21,901 bases of DNA from assembly GCA_023480605.1 (NCBI GenBank), contig JAMCWS010000173.1:1-21901 (forward strand). The letters are read 5' to 3'. Position 1 is the first letter of the stretch. Every line of letters starts with the position of its first letter. Below the pieces are notes generated by a model that saw only the letters and a list, made by a program, of their open reading frames with translations, did not search any database and was not told where the DNA came from. The stretch is from a bacterium. Lineage in GTDB: Bacteria; Sumerlaeota; Sumerlaeia; MVZB01. Below are positions 14,219 to 21,901 of the stretch, one piece after another. The position numbers were made by a program, and so were the translations under genes.

Positions 14219-14598
14219 ATGTCATTTTCAAAAGATGTATAGTCCGCGCCTTGTTCATGGTGCAGACACGGGTTGTCGGATGTAAGGATGTCGGTCCCGA
14301 GCCGATATCGGAAAATGCGAAGACTTACATGCTGTAATCCGTTTTGTCTGCGGGGGACACGGGTTAAGGGTGTCGAGCGTCAGCACCAACGCACGCTCAA
14401 CTGCTTCTCATATGCTGGAAGGATAACATCTGGTTTTCATTTGAGCGAACGCACTTGATAGGAATTTCTGACAATACCTGCAAAGGAGGGACAACACACG
14501 GCTTTTTCACCCATTTTGCCACAACAGCAATGGGTTTGGCTGTATAACGGTGGGTCATCCGTATTCGGTCATATCATAAAATACCAGGAGAACCTGTT
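14219..14598 (+). promoter_or_regulatory. Long conserved 5' leader of paralogue C
   Basis: About 380 nt, homologous to the B leader. It has TTCAAAAGATGT, a stem GCGCC / GGTGC flanked by GTC / GAC, GCGAAGACTTACATGC, TAATCCGTTTTG, and AAAGGAGG at 14482-14489, again exactly 117 nt before the ATG. A dyad CCCATT...AATGGG lies near 14510-14535. The functional ribosome-binding site is AGGAG at 14586-14590, 8 nt before the start. Confidence 0.55.
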
Positions 14599-16383
14599 AT
14601 GATTAAAAAACTATGCCTCATTTGTATTCTCAGTTTTTGCCTGACATCGTACGCTTCGGCGATCACGATCACCGTCGCCCAGGCGGGCGGCGCCGACCAG
14701 ACGACGATCCTCGGCGCCCTGGCCGCCGCCAACAGCGGCGACGTGATCCAGATCAACGACAGCGCGACCTACAGCGAGTCGCTGCCCGACCCGATCAACA
14801 CCAAGGGCGTCGGCGGCGCGATCCTCGACAGCCTGACCATCCAGGTTGCCGCCGGAATGACGCCGACGATCGAAAACACCACGGCCTGCTTCAACTTCGG
14901 CCCCGGCACGACGACGACGACCGTCACCGGCCCGTTCGTAATCCAGGGCGCCAGCAACACCGCCCGCCTGACGCTGCGTTCGCCGGCCGGCGCCGCGCTG
15001 GTAACCGCGGGCATGAACGCCACCGCTCCTCCGGGCGGCTCGCACCATGCCATCACCGTGGCCAACGTCAATATCGTCAAGCCGTCCCCGAGCGGCGCTC
15101 AGTGGCTCGCAATGCGCAACACCGACGGCCCCGTGACGGTCACCAACGTCACCTGCACCGGCGGTGACGCCGCCACGGCCGCCAACTTCATCGTTTTTGG
15201 CTGGCCCGGCGGACCGAACTCGTTCACCGGCACCAACATCGACGTCTCCCAGATCAAAGCGGCGGACGGATCATACAAGGTCGTCTTCTTCGGCGGGACG
15301 GGCGTTTTCAACAACTGTAACCTTACCAGCCCCACCGACAACACCGTGACCAACGAGATCCTCAACCCGCGCAACGCCACCACCGGCAGCATCACGTTCA
15401 ACAACTGCGCGATCTCTCCGGGCATCCGGACCGGCGCGCTGACCCGCCGTATATCGGTCGGCGCCGGCGGCCCGATTCAGGAAGTTTTCAACAACTGCAC
15501 GTTCGGCAAGTCGGGCGAGGTGCCATTCCGTATCATGGGCGGCGAATTGACGAAGATCGCCGGCTCGCCGACGGCCAAGACCGACCTGAGCCCGATGATC
15601 GACCCCCTGATGACGCCGACGGCCACGTTGGTGACCTTCAGCGTCGAGGGCACAGTGGGTGGCGATTTCACGCTGCAGGATGTGAATATCGTCGACACCT
15701 ACGCCAGCCTGCAGATGTATCGCAACATCCCGTCCACGGCCCGGGCCGACACGGTCACCCTCACCCGGTGCTTCTTCAAGAACATCACCAGCGGCAGCAC
15801 CTTCAACAATTCCGCGCCATCGATGATCTACAACATCAACAACACGATCTGGATGGGCGCCAGGACCGGCCTGACCTCGGGATCCATCTTCAACATCGTC
15901 AGCGGGGGCGGAACTTCCCTTTCCATCAGCCTTCTGCACTCGACCTTTATCGGCGGCAACATCTCGTCGCCCGTGGCGCTCTACTGGTTCCACAACCACG
16001 GCGCGAGGAACAACTTCATCACCGCCAACTACTGCATCTTCGACGACCGCCAGATGGGCGCGGGCGTCGCCTCGTTCACCCACTCCTCGCTGGCGGGCAA
16101 TATCAGCCTCTGCTCGCGCGGCAGCTTCCTGACCAACGGCGGCTCCAACCCGATTCCGCCTAACTGGATCGTGGGTACGACGGCAACCCCGATCGATCCC
16201 AAGCTGACCGCCACCGGCCGGCTGACCGACCTGACCAGCCCGGCCATCGCCGCGGGCGTGGGGTCGTTCTCCCAGGGCGCCATCGACATCGACGGCAACA
16301 ACCGGCCACTCAACAACAAGGACCTGGGCGCCAGCCAGACCCCGTTCCCCAACGCGGCCTCCGGCTGGACCGAATTCAAATAA
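14599..16383 (+). CDS. Secreted beta-helix-like protein, paralogue C
   Basis: 594 residues. The signal peptide resembles that of B (MIKKLCLICILSFCLTSYASA, cut after residue 21), its codons AT-rich before an abrupt switch to GC-rich codons in the mature part. The mature start is ITITVAQAGGADQTTILGAL. The helix ladder includes FNNCNL, FNNCAI and FNNCTFGKSGEVPFRIMGG, then FSVEGTVGGDFTLQDV, a segment shared with D and E but not A. The end has YWFHNHGARNNFITANYCIF, DDRQMG, DIDGNNRPLNNKDLGASQ and TPFPNAASGWTEFK. The body is about nine-tenths identical to D by eye, with a 98-bp block of exact DNA identity. It has its own consensus promoter, long leader and terminator. Predicted exported through Sec and then to the surface or medium; no enzyme motif is recognised and the function is unknown. 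Confidence 0.8.
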   Translation: MIKKLCLICILSFCLTSYASAITITVAQAGGADQTTILGALAAANSGDVIQINDSATYSESLPDPINTKGVGGAILDSLTIQVAAGMTPTIENTTACFNFGPGTTTTTVTGPFVIQGASNTARLTLRSPAGAALVTAGMNATAPPGGSHHAITVANVNIVKPSPSGAQWLAMRNTDGPVTVTNVTCTGGDAATAANFIVFGWPGGPNSFTGTNIDVSQIKAADGSYKVVFFGGTGVFNNCNLTSPTDNTVTNEILNPRNATTGSITFNNCAISPGIRTGALTRRISVGAGGPIQEVFNNCTFGKSGEVPFRIMGGELTKIAGSPTAKTDLSPMIDPLMTPTATLVTFSVEGTVGGDFTLQDVNIVDTYASLQMYRNIPSTARADTVTLTRCFFKNITSGSTFNNSAPSMIYNINNTIWMGARTGLTSGSIFNIVSGGGTSLSISLLHSTFIGGNISSPVALYWFHNHGARNNFITANYCIFDDRQMGAGVASFTHSSLAGNISLCSRGSFLTNGGSNPIPPNWIVGTTATPIDPKLTATGRLTDLTSPAIAAGVGSFSQGAIDIDGNNRPLNNKDLGASQTPFPNAASGWTEFK

Positions 16384-16425
16384 TTCGGTTCCGACAGGCT
16401 TGATCGGAATCTTAGCTTCCGGTGA

Positions 16426-16460
16426 TCCCCGCCACCCGAAACGGTGGCGGGGAATTTTTT
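16426..16460 (+). terminator. Intrinsic terminator of paralogue C
   Basis: TCCCCGCCACC (16426-16436) / GGTGGCGGGGA (16443-16453), 6-nt loop, A then T6. Confidence 0.92.
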
Positions 16461-16676
16461 GCGCCGGCGCATTGGACGAGTGCATTCCACCGGTAATGCA
16501 ATGAATTGCGCCATATCGAAGTGGTTCATGACATTCGAACCGGAATCGGTGACGAATTCCGCCAAAAATCGGCAAAATTTTGCATATTCCCTTGGCCGAT
16601 CAGCGATGGATGATCCAAGGCCCTGCATTTTCGCGCCTGCCCCTGGCCAAATGTGACAAAATGTGCGAAAATAGAC

Positions 16677-16706
16677 TTGACGATTGATAGAGATTTTGCA
16701 TATATT
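16677..16706 (+). promoter_or_regulatory. Sigma70-type promoter of paralogue D
   Basis: TTGACG (16677-16682), 18-nt spacer, TATATT (16701-16706). Predicted start about 16713. Confidence 0.65.
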
Positions 16707-16797
16707 GACGCGACTTACTCCGATTTAGATGTACCCTGATGTAATCGGTGTGTTGGCTACCGGTTCGAGTTTGGTGGATTGGATTGTCATCCATTTG

Positions 16798-16835
16798 CCG
16801 ATCAGGCGATTTCGATGAACGGATCGCCAAATCGG
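16798..16835 (+). promoter_or_regulatory. Hairpin in the leader of paralogue D
   Basis: CCGATCAGGCGAT (16798-16810) pairs with ATCGCCAAATCGG (16823-16835) at 11 of 13 positions, with a 12-nt loop. A further GGAGA...TCTCC dyad and a T7 run (16867-16873) follow, before the ribosome-binding site AAGGAG (16888-16893). Confidence 0.6.
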
Positions 16836-16902
16836 GAGAGGGGATTGTTTTCTCCAGCAGCGAGGGTTTTTTTACCATTTTCTTTATAAGGAGTGATTTT
16901 AG

Positions 16903-18681
16903 ATGAAGAAGTATTTGTTTCTCATTGTGGGTATCTGCATCGCGCAATACGCCGGTGCGGCGACCATCACCGTCGCTCAGGGGGGCGGTGCCGACCAGAC
17001 GACGATCCTCGGCGCCCTGACCGCCGCCAACAGCGGCGATGTGATCCAGATCAACGACAGCGCGACCTACAGCGAGTCGCTGCCCGACCCGATCAACACC
17101 AAGGGCGTCGGCGGGGCGATCCTCGACAGCCTGACCATCCAAGTCGCCGCCGGGATGACGCCGACGATCGAAAACACCACGGCCTGCTTTAACTTCGGCC
17201 CCGGCACGACGACGACGACCGTCACCGGCCCGTTCGTGATCCAGGGCGCCAGCAACACCGCCCGCCTCACGCTGCGTTCGCCGGCCGGCGCCGCGCTGGT
17301 CACCGCGGGCATGAACGCCACCGCTCCTCCGGGCGGCTCGCACCATGCCATCACCGTGGCCAACGTCAACATCGTCAAGCCGGCCCCAAGCGCCAGCCAG
17401 TGGATCCACATGCGCAACACCGACGGTCCCGTGACAGTCACCAACGTCACCTGCACCGGCGGTGACGCCGCCACCGCAGCCAATTTCATCGTTTTCGGCT
17501 GGCCCGGCGGCCCCAACTCGTTTACCGGCACCAACATCGATGTCTCCCAGATCAAAGCGGCGGACGGATCATACAAGGTCGTCTTCTTCGGCGGGACGGG
17601 CGTTTTCAACAACTGTAACCTTACCAGCCCCACCGACAATACGGTGACCAACGATTTCCTCAACCCGCGCAACGCCACCAACGGCAGCATCACGTTCAAT
17701 AACTGCGCGATCGCCCCGGGCGTTCGCACCGGCGCGATGACCCGCCGTGTCTCGATCGGCGCCGGCGGCCCCATCCAGGAAGTCTTCAATAGCTGCACCT
17801 TCGGCAAATCGGGCGAGGTTCCCTTCCGCATCATGGGCGGCGAACTGACGAAGATCGCCGGCACGCCGACGGCCAAGACCGATTTGAGCCCGATGATCGA
17901 CCCCCTGATGACGCCGACGGCCACGCTGGTGACCTTCAGCGTCGAGGGCGCGGTGGGCGGCGATTTGACGCTGCAGGACGTGAACATCATCGACACCTAC
18001 GCCACCATCCAAATGTATCGCAACATCCCGACCACAAGCCGGGCCGACACCGTCAATCTTACCCGGAGTTTCCTCAAGAACATCACCAACGGCGGCACCT
18101 TCTCCAATAGCGCCGCGACGATCATTTTCAACATCAACAACTCGATCTGGATGGGCGCCAGAAGCGGCCTGACCTCGGGATCCATTTTTAACATCGTCAC
18201 GCCCGGCGGCACCTCCGCGATCATCAATCTGCTGCACTCGACCTTCATCGGCGGCAACATCACGTCGCCGGTGGCGCTTTACTGGTTCCACAACCACGGC
18301 GCCAAAGGCAACTTCATCACTGCCAACTACTGCATCTTCGACGACCGCCAGATGGGCGCGGGCAACGCATCGTTCACCCACTCCTCGCTGTCGGGCAGGA
18401 TCAGCCTATGCTCGCGTGGCAGCTTCCTGACCAACGGCGGATCGAATCCGATCCCGGCCGACTGGATCACGGGCACGACGGCCGATCCGATTGATCCCAA
18501 GCTGACCGCCACCGGCCGGCTGACCGACTTGACCAGCCCTGCCATCGCCGCCGGCGTGGGGTCATTCTCCCAGGGCGCCATCGACATCGACGGCAACGCC
18601 CGGCCGTTGAATAACAAAGACCTGGGAGCCAGCCAAACCCCGTTCCCCAACGCGGCGTCCGGCTGGACCGAGTTTAAATAA
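16903..18681 (+). CDS. Secreted beta-helix-like protein, paralogue D
   Basis: 592 residues. AAGGAG lies 9 nt before the ATG. The signal peptide MKKYLFLIVGICIAQYAGA (cut after residue 19) and the mature start ATITVAQGGGADQTTILGAL resemble those of A (AQFAGA, QGGGADQ), not C. From about residue 45 onward the protein is almost a copy of C, with the same order of motifs: FNNCNLTSPTDNTVTN, FGKSGEVPFRIMGGELTKIA, FSVEGAVGGDLTLQDVNI, YWFHNHGAKGNFITANYCIF and DDRQMG. The tail is TPFPNAASGWTEFK. The gene is thus best explained as a C-type body joined to an A-type 5' end and promoter by recombination or gene conversion. Own promoter, structured leader and terminator. One ladder cysteine of C (FNNCTF) is kept as FNSCTF. 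Function unknown. Confidence 0.8.
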   Translation: MKKYLFLIVGICIAQYAGAATITVAQGGGADQTTILGALTAANSGDVIQINDSATYSESLPDPINTKGVGGAILDSLTIQVAAGMTPTIENTTACFNFGPGTTTTTVTGPFVIQGASNTARLTLRSPAGAALVTAGMNATAPPGGSHHAITVANVNIVKPAPSASQWIHMRNTDGPVTVTNVTCTGGDAATAANFIVFGWPGGPNSFTGTNIDVSQIKAADGSYKVVFFGGTGVFNNCNLTSPTDNTVTNDFLNPRNATNGSITFNNCAIAPGVRTGAMTRRVSIGAGGPIQEVFNSCTFGKSGEVPFRIMGGELTKIAGTPTAKTDLSPMIDPLMTPTATLVTFSVEGAVGGDLTLQDVNIIDTYATIQMYRNIPTTSRADTVNLTRSFLKNITNGGTFSNSAATIIFNINNSIWMGARSGLTSGSIFNIVTPGGTSAIINLLHSTFIGGNITSPVALYWFHNHGAKGNFITANYCIFDDRQMGAGNASFTHSSLSGRISLCSRGSFLTNGGSNPIPADWITGTTADPIDPKLTATGRLTDLTSPAIAAGVGSFSQGAIDIDGNARPLNNKDLGASQTPFPNAASGWTEFK

Positions 18682-18725
18682 TCCAGCCCCGATGGGCACG
18701 ATTTGACTTTTTGTGCTTGTTCGCA

Positions 18726-18759
18726 TCCCCGCCACCCCAACGGTGGCGGGGATTTTTTT
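18726..18759 (+). terminator. Intrinsic terminator of paralogue D
   Basis: TCCCCGCCACC (18726-18736) / GGTGGCGGGGA (18742-18752), 5-nt loop, T7 tail. Confidence 0.93.
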
Positions 18760-18967
18760 ATGGGCTGCGCGTTCTTGTCGACGCCAAACGAGGGTTCGTT
18801 TTACGCGGCTTTCCCGGTCTCCAAGCCGCAACATATTGAACTGAAAGTAAACGGGTTAGCAACGTTTTGCGCATTTTTATGGGCAATATGGTGATTAATA
18901 AGCAATGGCTTGCGACATATCGTGATATTTTGCCTCCCGAGTTGGCAAATTGGTGCATTTATTTCGC

Positions 18968-18997
18968 TTGACGATCCCGATTGCCGCGCCATATACT
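18968..18997 (+). promoter_or_regulatory. Sigma70-type promoter of paralogue E
   Basis: TTGACG (18968-18973), 18-nt spacer, TATACT (18992-18997). Predicted start about 19004. It shares CTTGACGAT with promoter D. Confidence 0.65.
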
Positions 18998-19105
18998 CCG
19001 GACTATTCGTTTGGTTGTGGCTCGTCCGGGTTGAGCTGTACCTGGCAATCGGGCGGGATGAGGGCTTTAGATGTCTTTGACTTAATTTTTTCAGGAGTAT
19101 CTGTT

Positions 19106-20860
19106 ATGAGGAAATTTGTTGTCTTAGCTTTAGCAGTCTTTTGCGTGGCGCAGTTGTCCCATGCGGCCACCATCACCGTGTCTCAGGCGGGCGGAGCGGA
19201 CCAGACAACCATCGCCGGCGCCCTGGCCGCCGCCAACAGCGGTGACGTGATCGAGATCGAGGACGGCGCGACGTATTCTGAAGCGCTACCCGTTCCGTTC
19301 AACACGGGCAACGGCGGCACGATTCTCAACATTCTGACACTTCAGGTGGCCGCCGGGCAAACGCCGACCATCGAAAACACCGCCGGGGCTTTCATCTTTG
19401 GCCCGGTCGACGCCAGCACGACCGTCACCGGCCCCTTCGTGATCAAAGGCGACAGCAACACGTCGCGGCTGACGCTGAAGTCCGCTGGCGGCTCCGTGAT
19501 CGGCAGCGGCCCCAACAATGCTTCGAAACAAAACATCACGGTTATGAACGTGAATTGTGTGCGCACGGGCGGCGGCGTGTGGCTCAACCTGCTCAATGAC
19601 GGCGTCCACATTGTGTCCAACGTCACCACGGCGGGCGGCGACCCCAACGGCGCCGGGGCCCCGCTGCGCTACGGCGGCCCCAACTACACCGGCTCGTGCA
19701 CCGTGACCAACCTCGACACCCTCGGCGCGTTGCAAAATGACGGCTCGCAGAAGGTCTTCTTTTACGGCGGCACGATGGTCGTCAACAACAGCAACATCGT
19801 ATCGGCCGGCGGCGCCGAGACCAGCGAATGCGTCGGCACCAATAATAATGCCACTGGCAGCATTACCGTCAACGACAGCACGATCGCACCGGGCGTGGCC
19901 ACGGGCGTGCTGACCCGCCGCATCGTCTCCAGCATGGGCCCCTGCACCATGACCTTTAATCGGTGCAACTTCGGCCCGACGGCCGAGGTGCCCTTCCGGA
20001 TCATGAACGGCGGCAAGTTGGTGATCGCCGGCACCCCGACGACCAAGTGTAGCCTGGACTCGATGATCGATACCACCATTACGCCTACCGCCACGTTGAT
20101 CCCGTTCAGCGTCGAGGGCACCGTGGGCGGCGACCTGACCCTGACCGACGTGTCGATCACCAAGCCCGCGGGGATTCAGACGTTCCGTAATATCCCCACC
20201 ATCGGCCGGTCGACGACCGTCACCATGGACCGTTGCTTCATGAAGAACCTTGCGGTTGGTAATGGCGCGTTCACGCAGAGCAACGGTGGGACCTGCTTCT
20301 TCAACCTGACCAACACGATCTGGATGGGCGCCAAACCCGGTACCACCGCCGCCGTCTTCGGCATTTTGGGTGCTGGCGGCACCAACTCGTGCATCATCAA
20401 CCTGAACTTCTGCTCTTTCGTCGGCGACACGACGCTGGTCTCCCCTGGAGCCCTCTACTGGTTCCACAACCACAGCGCCAAGAACAATTTCATCACGGCC
20501 AACTATTGCATCTTCGACGATCGCAGCATGGGCGGCGGCAACGCCTCTTTCACCCACTCGAGCCTTTCGGGCAACATCAGCCTGGTTTCCAGGGGGTCGT
20601 TCCTTCCCAATCAGGGTCCCTCCGCGGCCATTCCGGCCGACTGGATCGTGGGCACGACCGCCGAACCGGTCGACCCGAAGCTGGCGGCCGACGGCCGTTT
20701 GACCGACCTGACCAGCCCGGCGATCGGCGCGGCCGTGGGTTCGAGTTCGCAAGGCATGATCGACATCGACGGCAACCCCCGTCCTCTGAACAACAAGGAC
20801 CTGGGCGCCAGCCAGACTCCGTTCCCGAACGCGGCTTCCGGCTGGACGGAATTCAAATAA
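19106..20860 (+). CDS. Secreted beta-helix-like protein, paralogue E
   Basis: 584 residues from the ATG at 19106, chosen because AGGAG (19093-19097) is 8 nt upstream and a signal peptide starts exactly there: MRKFVVLALAVFCVAQLSHA, cut after SHA. The frame is open 52 codons further up, but that part spans the promoter. The mature start is ATITVSQAGGADQTTIAGAL. The ladder includes FNRCNFGPTAEVPFRIMNGG, FSVEGTVGGDLTLTDVSI, FFNLTNTIWMGAKPG and YWFHNHSAKNNFITANYCIF, then DDRSMGGGNASFTHSSLSG. The tail is DIDGNPRPLNNKDLGASQ and TPFPNAASGWTEFK. E shares the C/D domain plan but is clearly older and more diverged. It is the last of the array and converges on a glycosyltransferase gene across a terminator. 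Predicted secreted; function unknown. Confidence 0.8.
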   Translation: MRKFVVLALAVFCVAQLSHAATITVSQAGGADQTTIAGALAAANSGDVIEIEDGATYSEALPVPFNTGNGGTILNILTLQVAAGQTPTIENTAGAFIFGPVDASTTVTGPFVIKGDSNTSRLTLKSAGGSVIGSGPNNASKQNITVMNVNCVRTGGGVWLNLLNDGVHIVSNVTTAGGDPNGAGAPLRYGGPNYTGSCTVTNLDTLGALQNDGSQKVFFYGGTMVVNNSNIVSAGGAETSECVGTNNNATGSITVNDSTIAPGVATGVLTRRIVSSMGPCTMTFNRCNFGPTAEVPFRIMNGGKLVIAGTPTTKCSLDSMIDTTITPTATLIPFSVEGTVGGDLTLTDVSITKPAGIQTFRNIPTIGRSTTVTMDRCFMKNLAVGNGAFTQSNGGTCFFNLTNTIWMGAKPGTTAAVFGILGAGGTNSCIINLNFCSFVGDTTLVSPGALYWFHNHSAKNNFITANYCIFDDRSMGGGNASFTHSSLSGNISLVSRGSFLPNQGPSAAIPADWIVGTTAEPVDPKLAADGRLTDLTSPAIGAAVGSSSQGMIDIDGNPRPLNNKDLGASQTPFPNAASGWTEFK

Positions 20861-20906
20861 GCCGGCCTTCCGCCTGACCCGCGAATTGGTTCCGAATCAA
20901 CGGGAC

Positions 20907-20942
20907 ATCCCCGCCGCCCATTCCAGGTGGCGGGGATTTTTT
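20907..20942 (+). terminator. Intrinsic terminator of paralogue E
   Basis: ATCCCCGCCGCC (20907-20918) pairs with GGTGGCGGGGAT (20926-20937, one G-U), then T run to 20942. It lies between convergent genes but has a T tail only on the plus side. Confidence 0.92.
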
Positions 20943-20984
20943 GTGTGATGGCGGAAGGATCGCGCCGGCGCCGGCCGAAAGGTC

Positions 20985-21901
20985 TCAACCGACCAACAGG
21001 TCGGAGCGTTCAGCCAGCCGCGCGTAGACGTTGAAGGTTTCGCGCGCGGTCGCGGCCCACCGGTAACGGGCGGCCTGACGGCGGCCGCGGTCGATGATGT
21101 CGGCGCGCACGGCGGCCGGCATGTCAAGCAGGCGGTCGAGCATGCGCCACAAGCTTGCCGATTCGGTTGGCTCAAAGTAAAGCGGCGCGTCGCCGAGGAT
21201 GGCCGTCATCGGTTCGCGCCGGGCGCACAGGACGGGCGTGCCGCGCGCCATGGCTTCAAGCGGCGGCAGGCCGAATCCCTCGTCGAGCGAGGGAAAAACG
21301 AGCGCCCCGGCCCCGCGCATGATGGCTTCGGCGCGTTCGGGCGGGGCGTAGGGCTCCAGGGCGATCCGCGGCCGCAGGAAGGCGGGCAACTGGCGGCCGC
21401 GCCGTTCGCAATCGGCCTCACTCAGGCCCAGCCAAACCAGGGGGGGCGCCTCGGGCCGGCGCTGGAAGTAGAGCCCCAGGGCCGAAATCAGAAAATCGAC
21501 GTTTTTGTGTGGCTGGTCGATGCCGATCGCCAGCAGCCAGGGGGGGCGCAGCGGCGTGGCCGCCAGCGACTGCAACGCGGGCGGGCGAACGTCCTCGCGG
21601 GGGATCGGCCGGCCCGCGCCCAGTGGCACCTCGATGACCCGGTCGCGGCCAATTTGGGCTATATCTTCGATCTCACGCCGTGTTTTGGCGCTCGAGGTCA
21701 AGATGATCGCCCGGCTCCAGCGCAGCCGCCATAAAAAAAACGCCTGGTAGCGGCGCCTGAGCAGCGAACCGTAGCGCAGGTGAAACAGGTCAAACACGTT
21801 CACGACGCATCGGCGCGAATTGACCCACGGCAGGTTGTAATGAGGGTAATGGAAGACGTCGGCCCGGTGGGCGCCGGGGTGGCGCAGAAGTTCAGGTTGA
21901 T
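20985..21901 (-). CDS. Family 4 glycosyltransferase, 5' end outside the window
   Basis: Retaining GT-B glycosyltransferase that moves a sugar from a nucleotide-sugar donor, probably in surface polysaccharide or LPS synthesis. The frame stays open to the right edge of the window: upstream of a GTG at 21803 it still encodes family-like sequence (DVFHYPHYNLPWV), so no start is in view and the GTG should not be taken as one. The C-terminal Rossmann half shows GIDQPHKNVDFLISAL, then the donor-site E-x7-E motif in DEGFGLPPLEAMARGTPVL. The C-terminus is complete (TGA at 20985-20987) and short after the motif, as usual in this family. It is convergent with the beta-helix array and separated by the terminator at 20907. 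With kdsD it supports a polysaccharide-coated diderm. Acceptor and sugar cannot be told. Confidence 0.9.
   Translation of the reverse strand, partial: QPELLRHPGAHRADVFHYPHYNLPWVNSRRCVVNVFDLFHLRYGSLLRRRYQAFFLWRLRWSRAIILTSSAKTRREIEDIAQIGRDRVIEVPLGAGRPIPREDVRPPALQSLAATPLRPPWLLAIGIDQPHKNVDFLISALGLYFQRRPEAPPLVWLGLSEADCERRGRQLPAFLRPRIALEPYAPPERAEAIMRGAGALVFPSLDEGFGLPPLEAMARGTPVLCARREPMTAILGDAPLYFEPTESASLWRMLDRLLDMPAAVRADIIDRGRRQAARYRWAATARETFNVYARLAERSDLLVG

Larger units (their letters stand above)
13876..14598. other. Intergenic region B-C: terminator, promoter and long leader
   Basis: 723 bp. It contains the B terminator, an inverted pair CGCGAGACG (14070-14078) / CGTCTCGCG (14126-14134) with a T-rich stretch shortly after, the promoter of C and its roughly 380-nt leader. 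No convincing gene; a 70-codon open frame from 14030 runs through the promoter and is not protein-like. Confidence 0.65.
16384..16902. other. Intergenic region C-D: terminator, promoter and structured leader
   Basis: 519 bp. It contains the C terminator, a promoter at 16677-16706 and the roughly 190-nt leader of D. The stretch 16461-16676 holds nothing I recognise beyond AT-rich sequence before the promoter. Confidence 0.65.
18682..19105. other. Intergenic region D-E: terminator, promoter and short leader
   Basis: 424 bp. It contains the D terminator, a promoter at 18968-18997 and a leader of about 100 nt. The AT-rich stretch 18830-18967 has no recognised feature; a 30-codon open frame at 18880-18972 lacks a ribosome-binding site and was not called. 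Confidence 0.65.

Noticed and set aside
14030..14242. 70-codon open frame between B and C
   Set aside because: It overlaps the consensus promoter of C and has no ribosome-binding site or recognisable protein features.
18880..18972. 30-codon open frame starting MGNMVINKQW
   Set aside because: No ribosome-binding site, overlaps the promoter of E and has no counterpart upstream of the other paralogues.
18950..19105. 52-codon upstream extension of paralogue E
   Set aside because: It covers the promoter boxes and leader; the signal peptide and AGGAG place the start at 19106.

Overview
The window comes from a GC-rich, probably uncultured diderm bacterium. An arabinose-5-phosphate isomerase of the Kdo (LPS) pathway points to an outer membrane. 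The type IV-like prepilin has an Ala-Phe processing site and a 'YDPSNGTISYGDIVR' tail, a style I associate with candidate phyla around Planctomycetes, Sumerlaeota, Hydrogenedentota and Omnitrophota. That placement is inference; no rRNA or tRNA is present to fix it.

Region 1 (1-3700) begins inside ilvD (dihydroxy-acid dehydratase) and runs into a small accessory island. It holds an intact hicB-hicA toxin-antitoxin pair, a 265-bp non-autonomous terminal-inverted-repeat element with a target duplication, and a minus-strand cluster. In that cluster a frameshifted hicB and a truncated hicA remnant are translationally coupled to a two-domain effector (helical N-terminal domain plus a TIR/nucleoside-deoxyribosyltransferase-like domain). 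The first 23 bases are the exact reverse complement of 1411-1433, which may be a contig-end artefact.

Region 2 (3700-8130, all minus strand) is a housekeeping and envelope block: a DUF4129-type membrane protein, kdsD, a four-helix-bundle (23S IVP-type) protein and the GTPase der. Simple-sequence arrays (hexamer ACGATC or heptamer CTTCAGG/CCTAAAG) lie just 3' of each of these four genes.

Region 3 (8130-20945, plus strand) is the most striking part. A prepilin gene with a terminator-like hairpin in its leader is followed by five tandem paralogues (A-E) of about 575-595 residues. Each has a signal peptide, a right-handed beta-helix-like body and a nearly invariant C-terminal tail. Each has its own good sigma70-type promoter, a 100-390 nt leader and its own intrinsic terminator; four of the five terminators are near copies. 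B carries an in-frame stop. B and C share a long conserved leader. D appears to combine an A-like signal peptide with a C-like body. The array looks like an expanding, recombining family of secreted surface or matrix proteins, possibly exported by the pilin-related type II secretion machinery. Its function is unknown.

Region 4 (20985-21901, minus) is the 3' part of a family 4 glycosyltransferase gene that runs off the window, convergent with the array.
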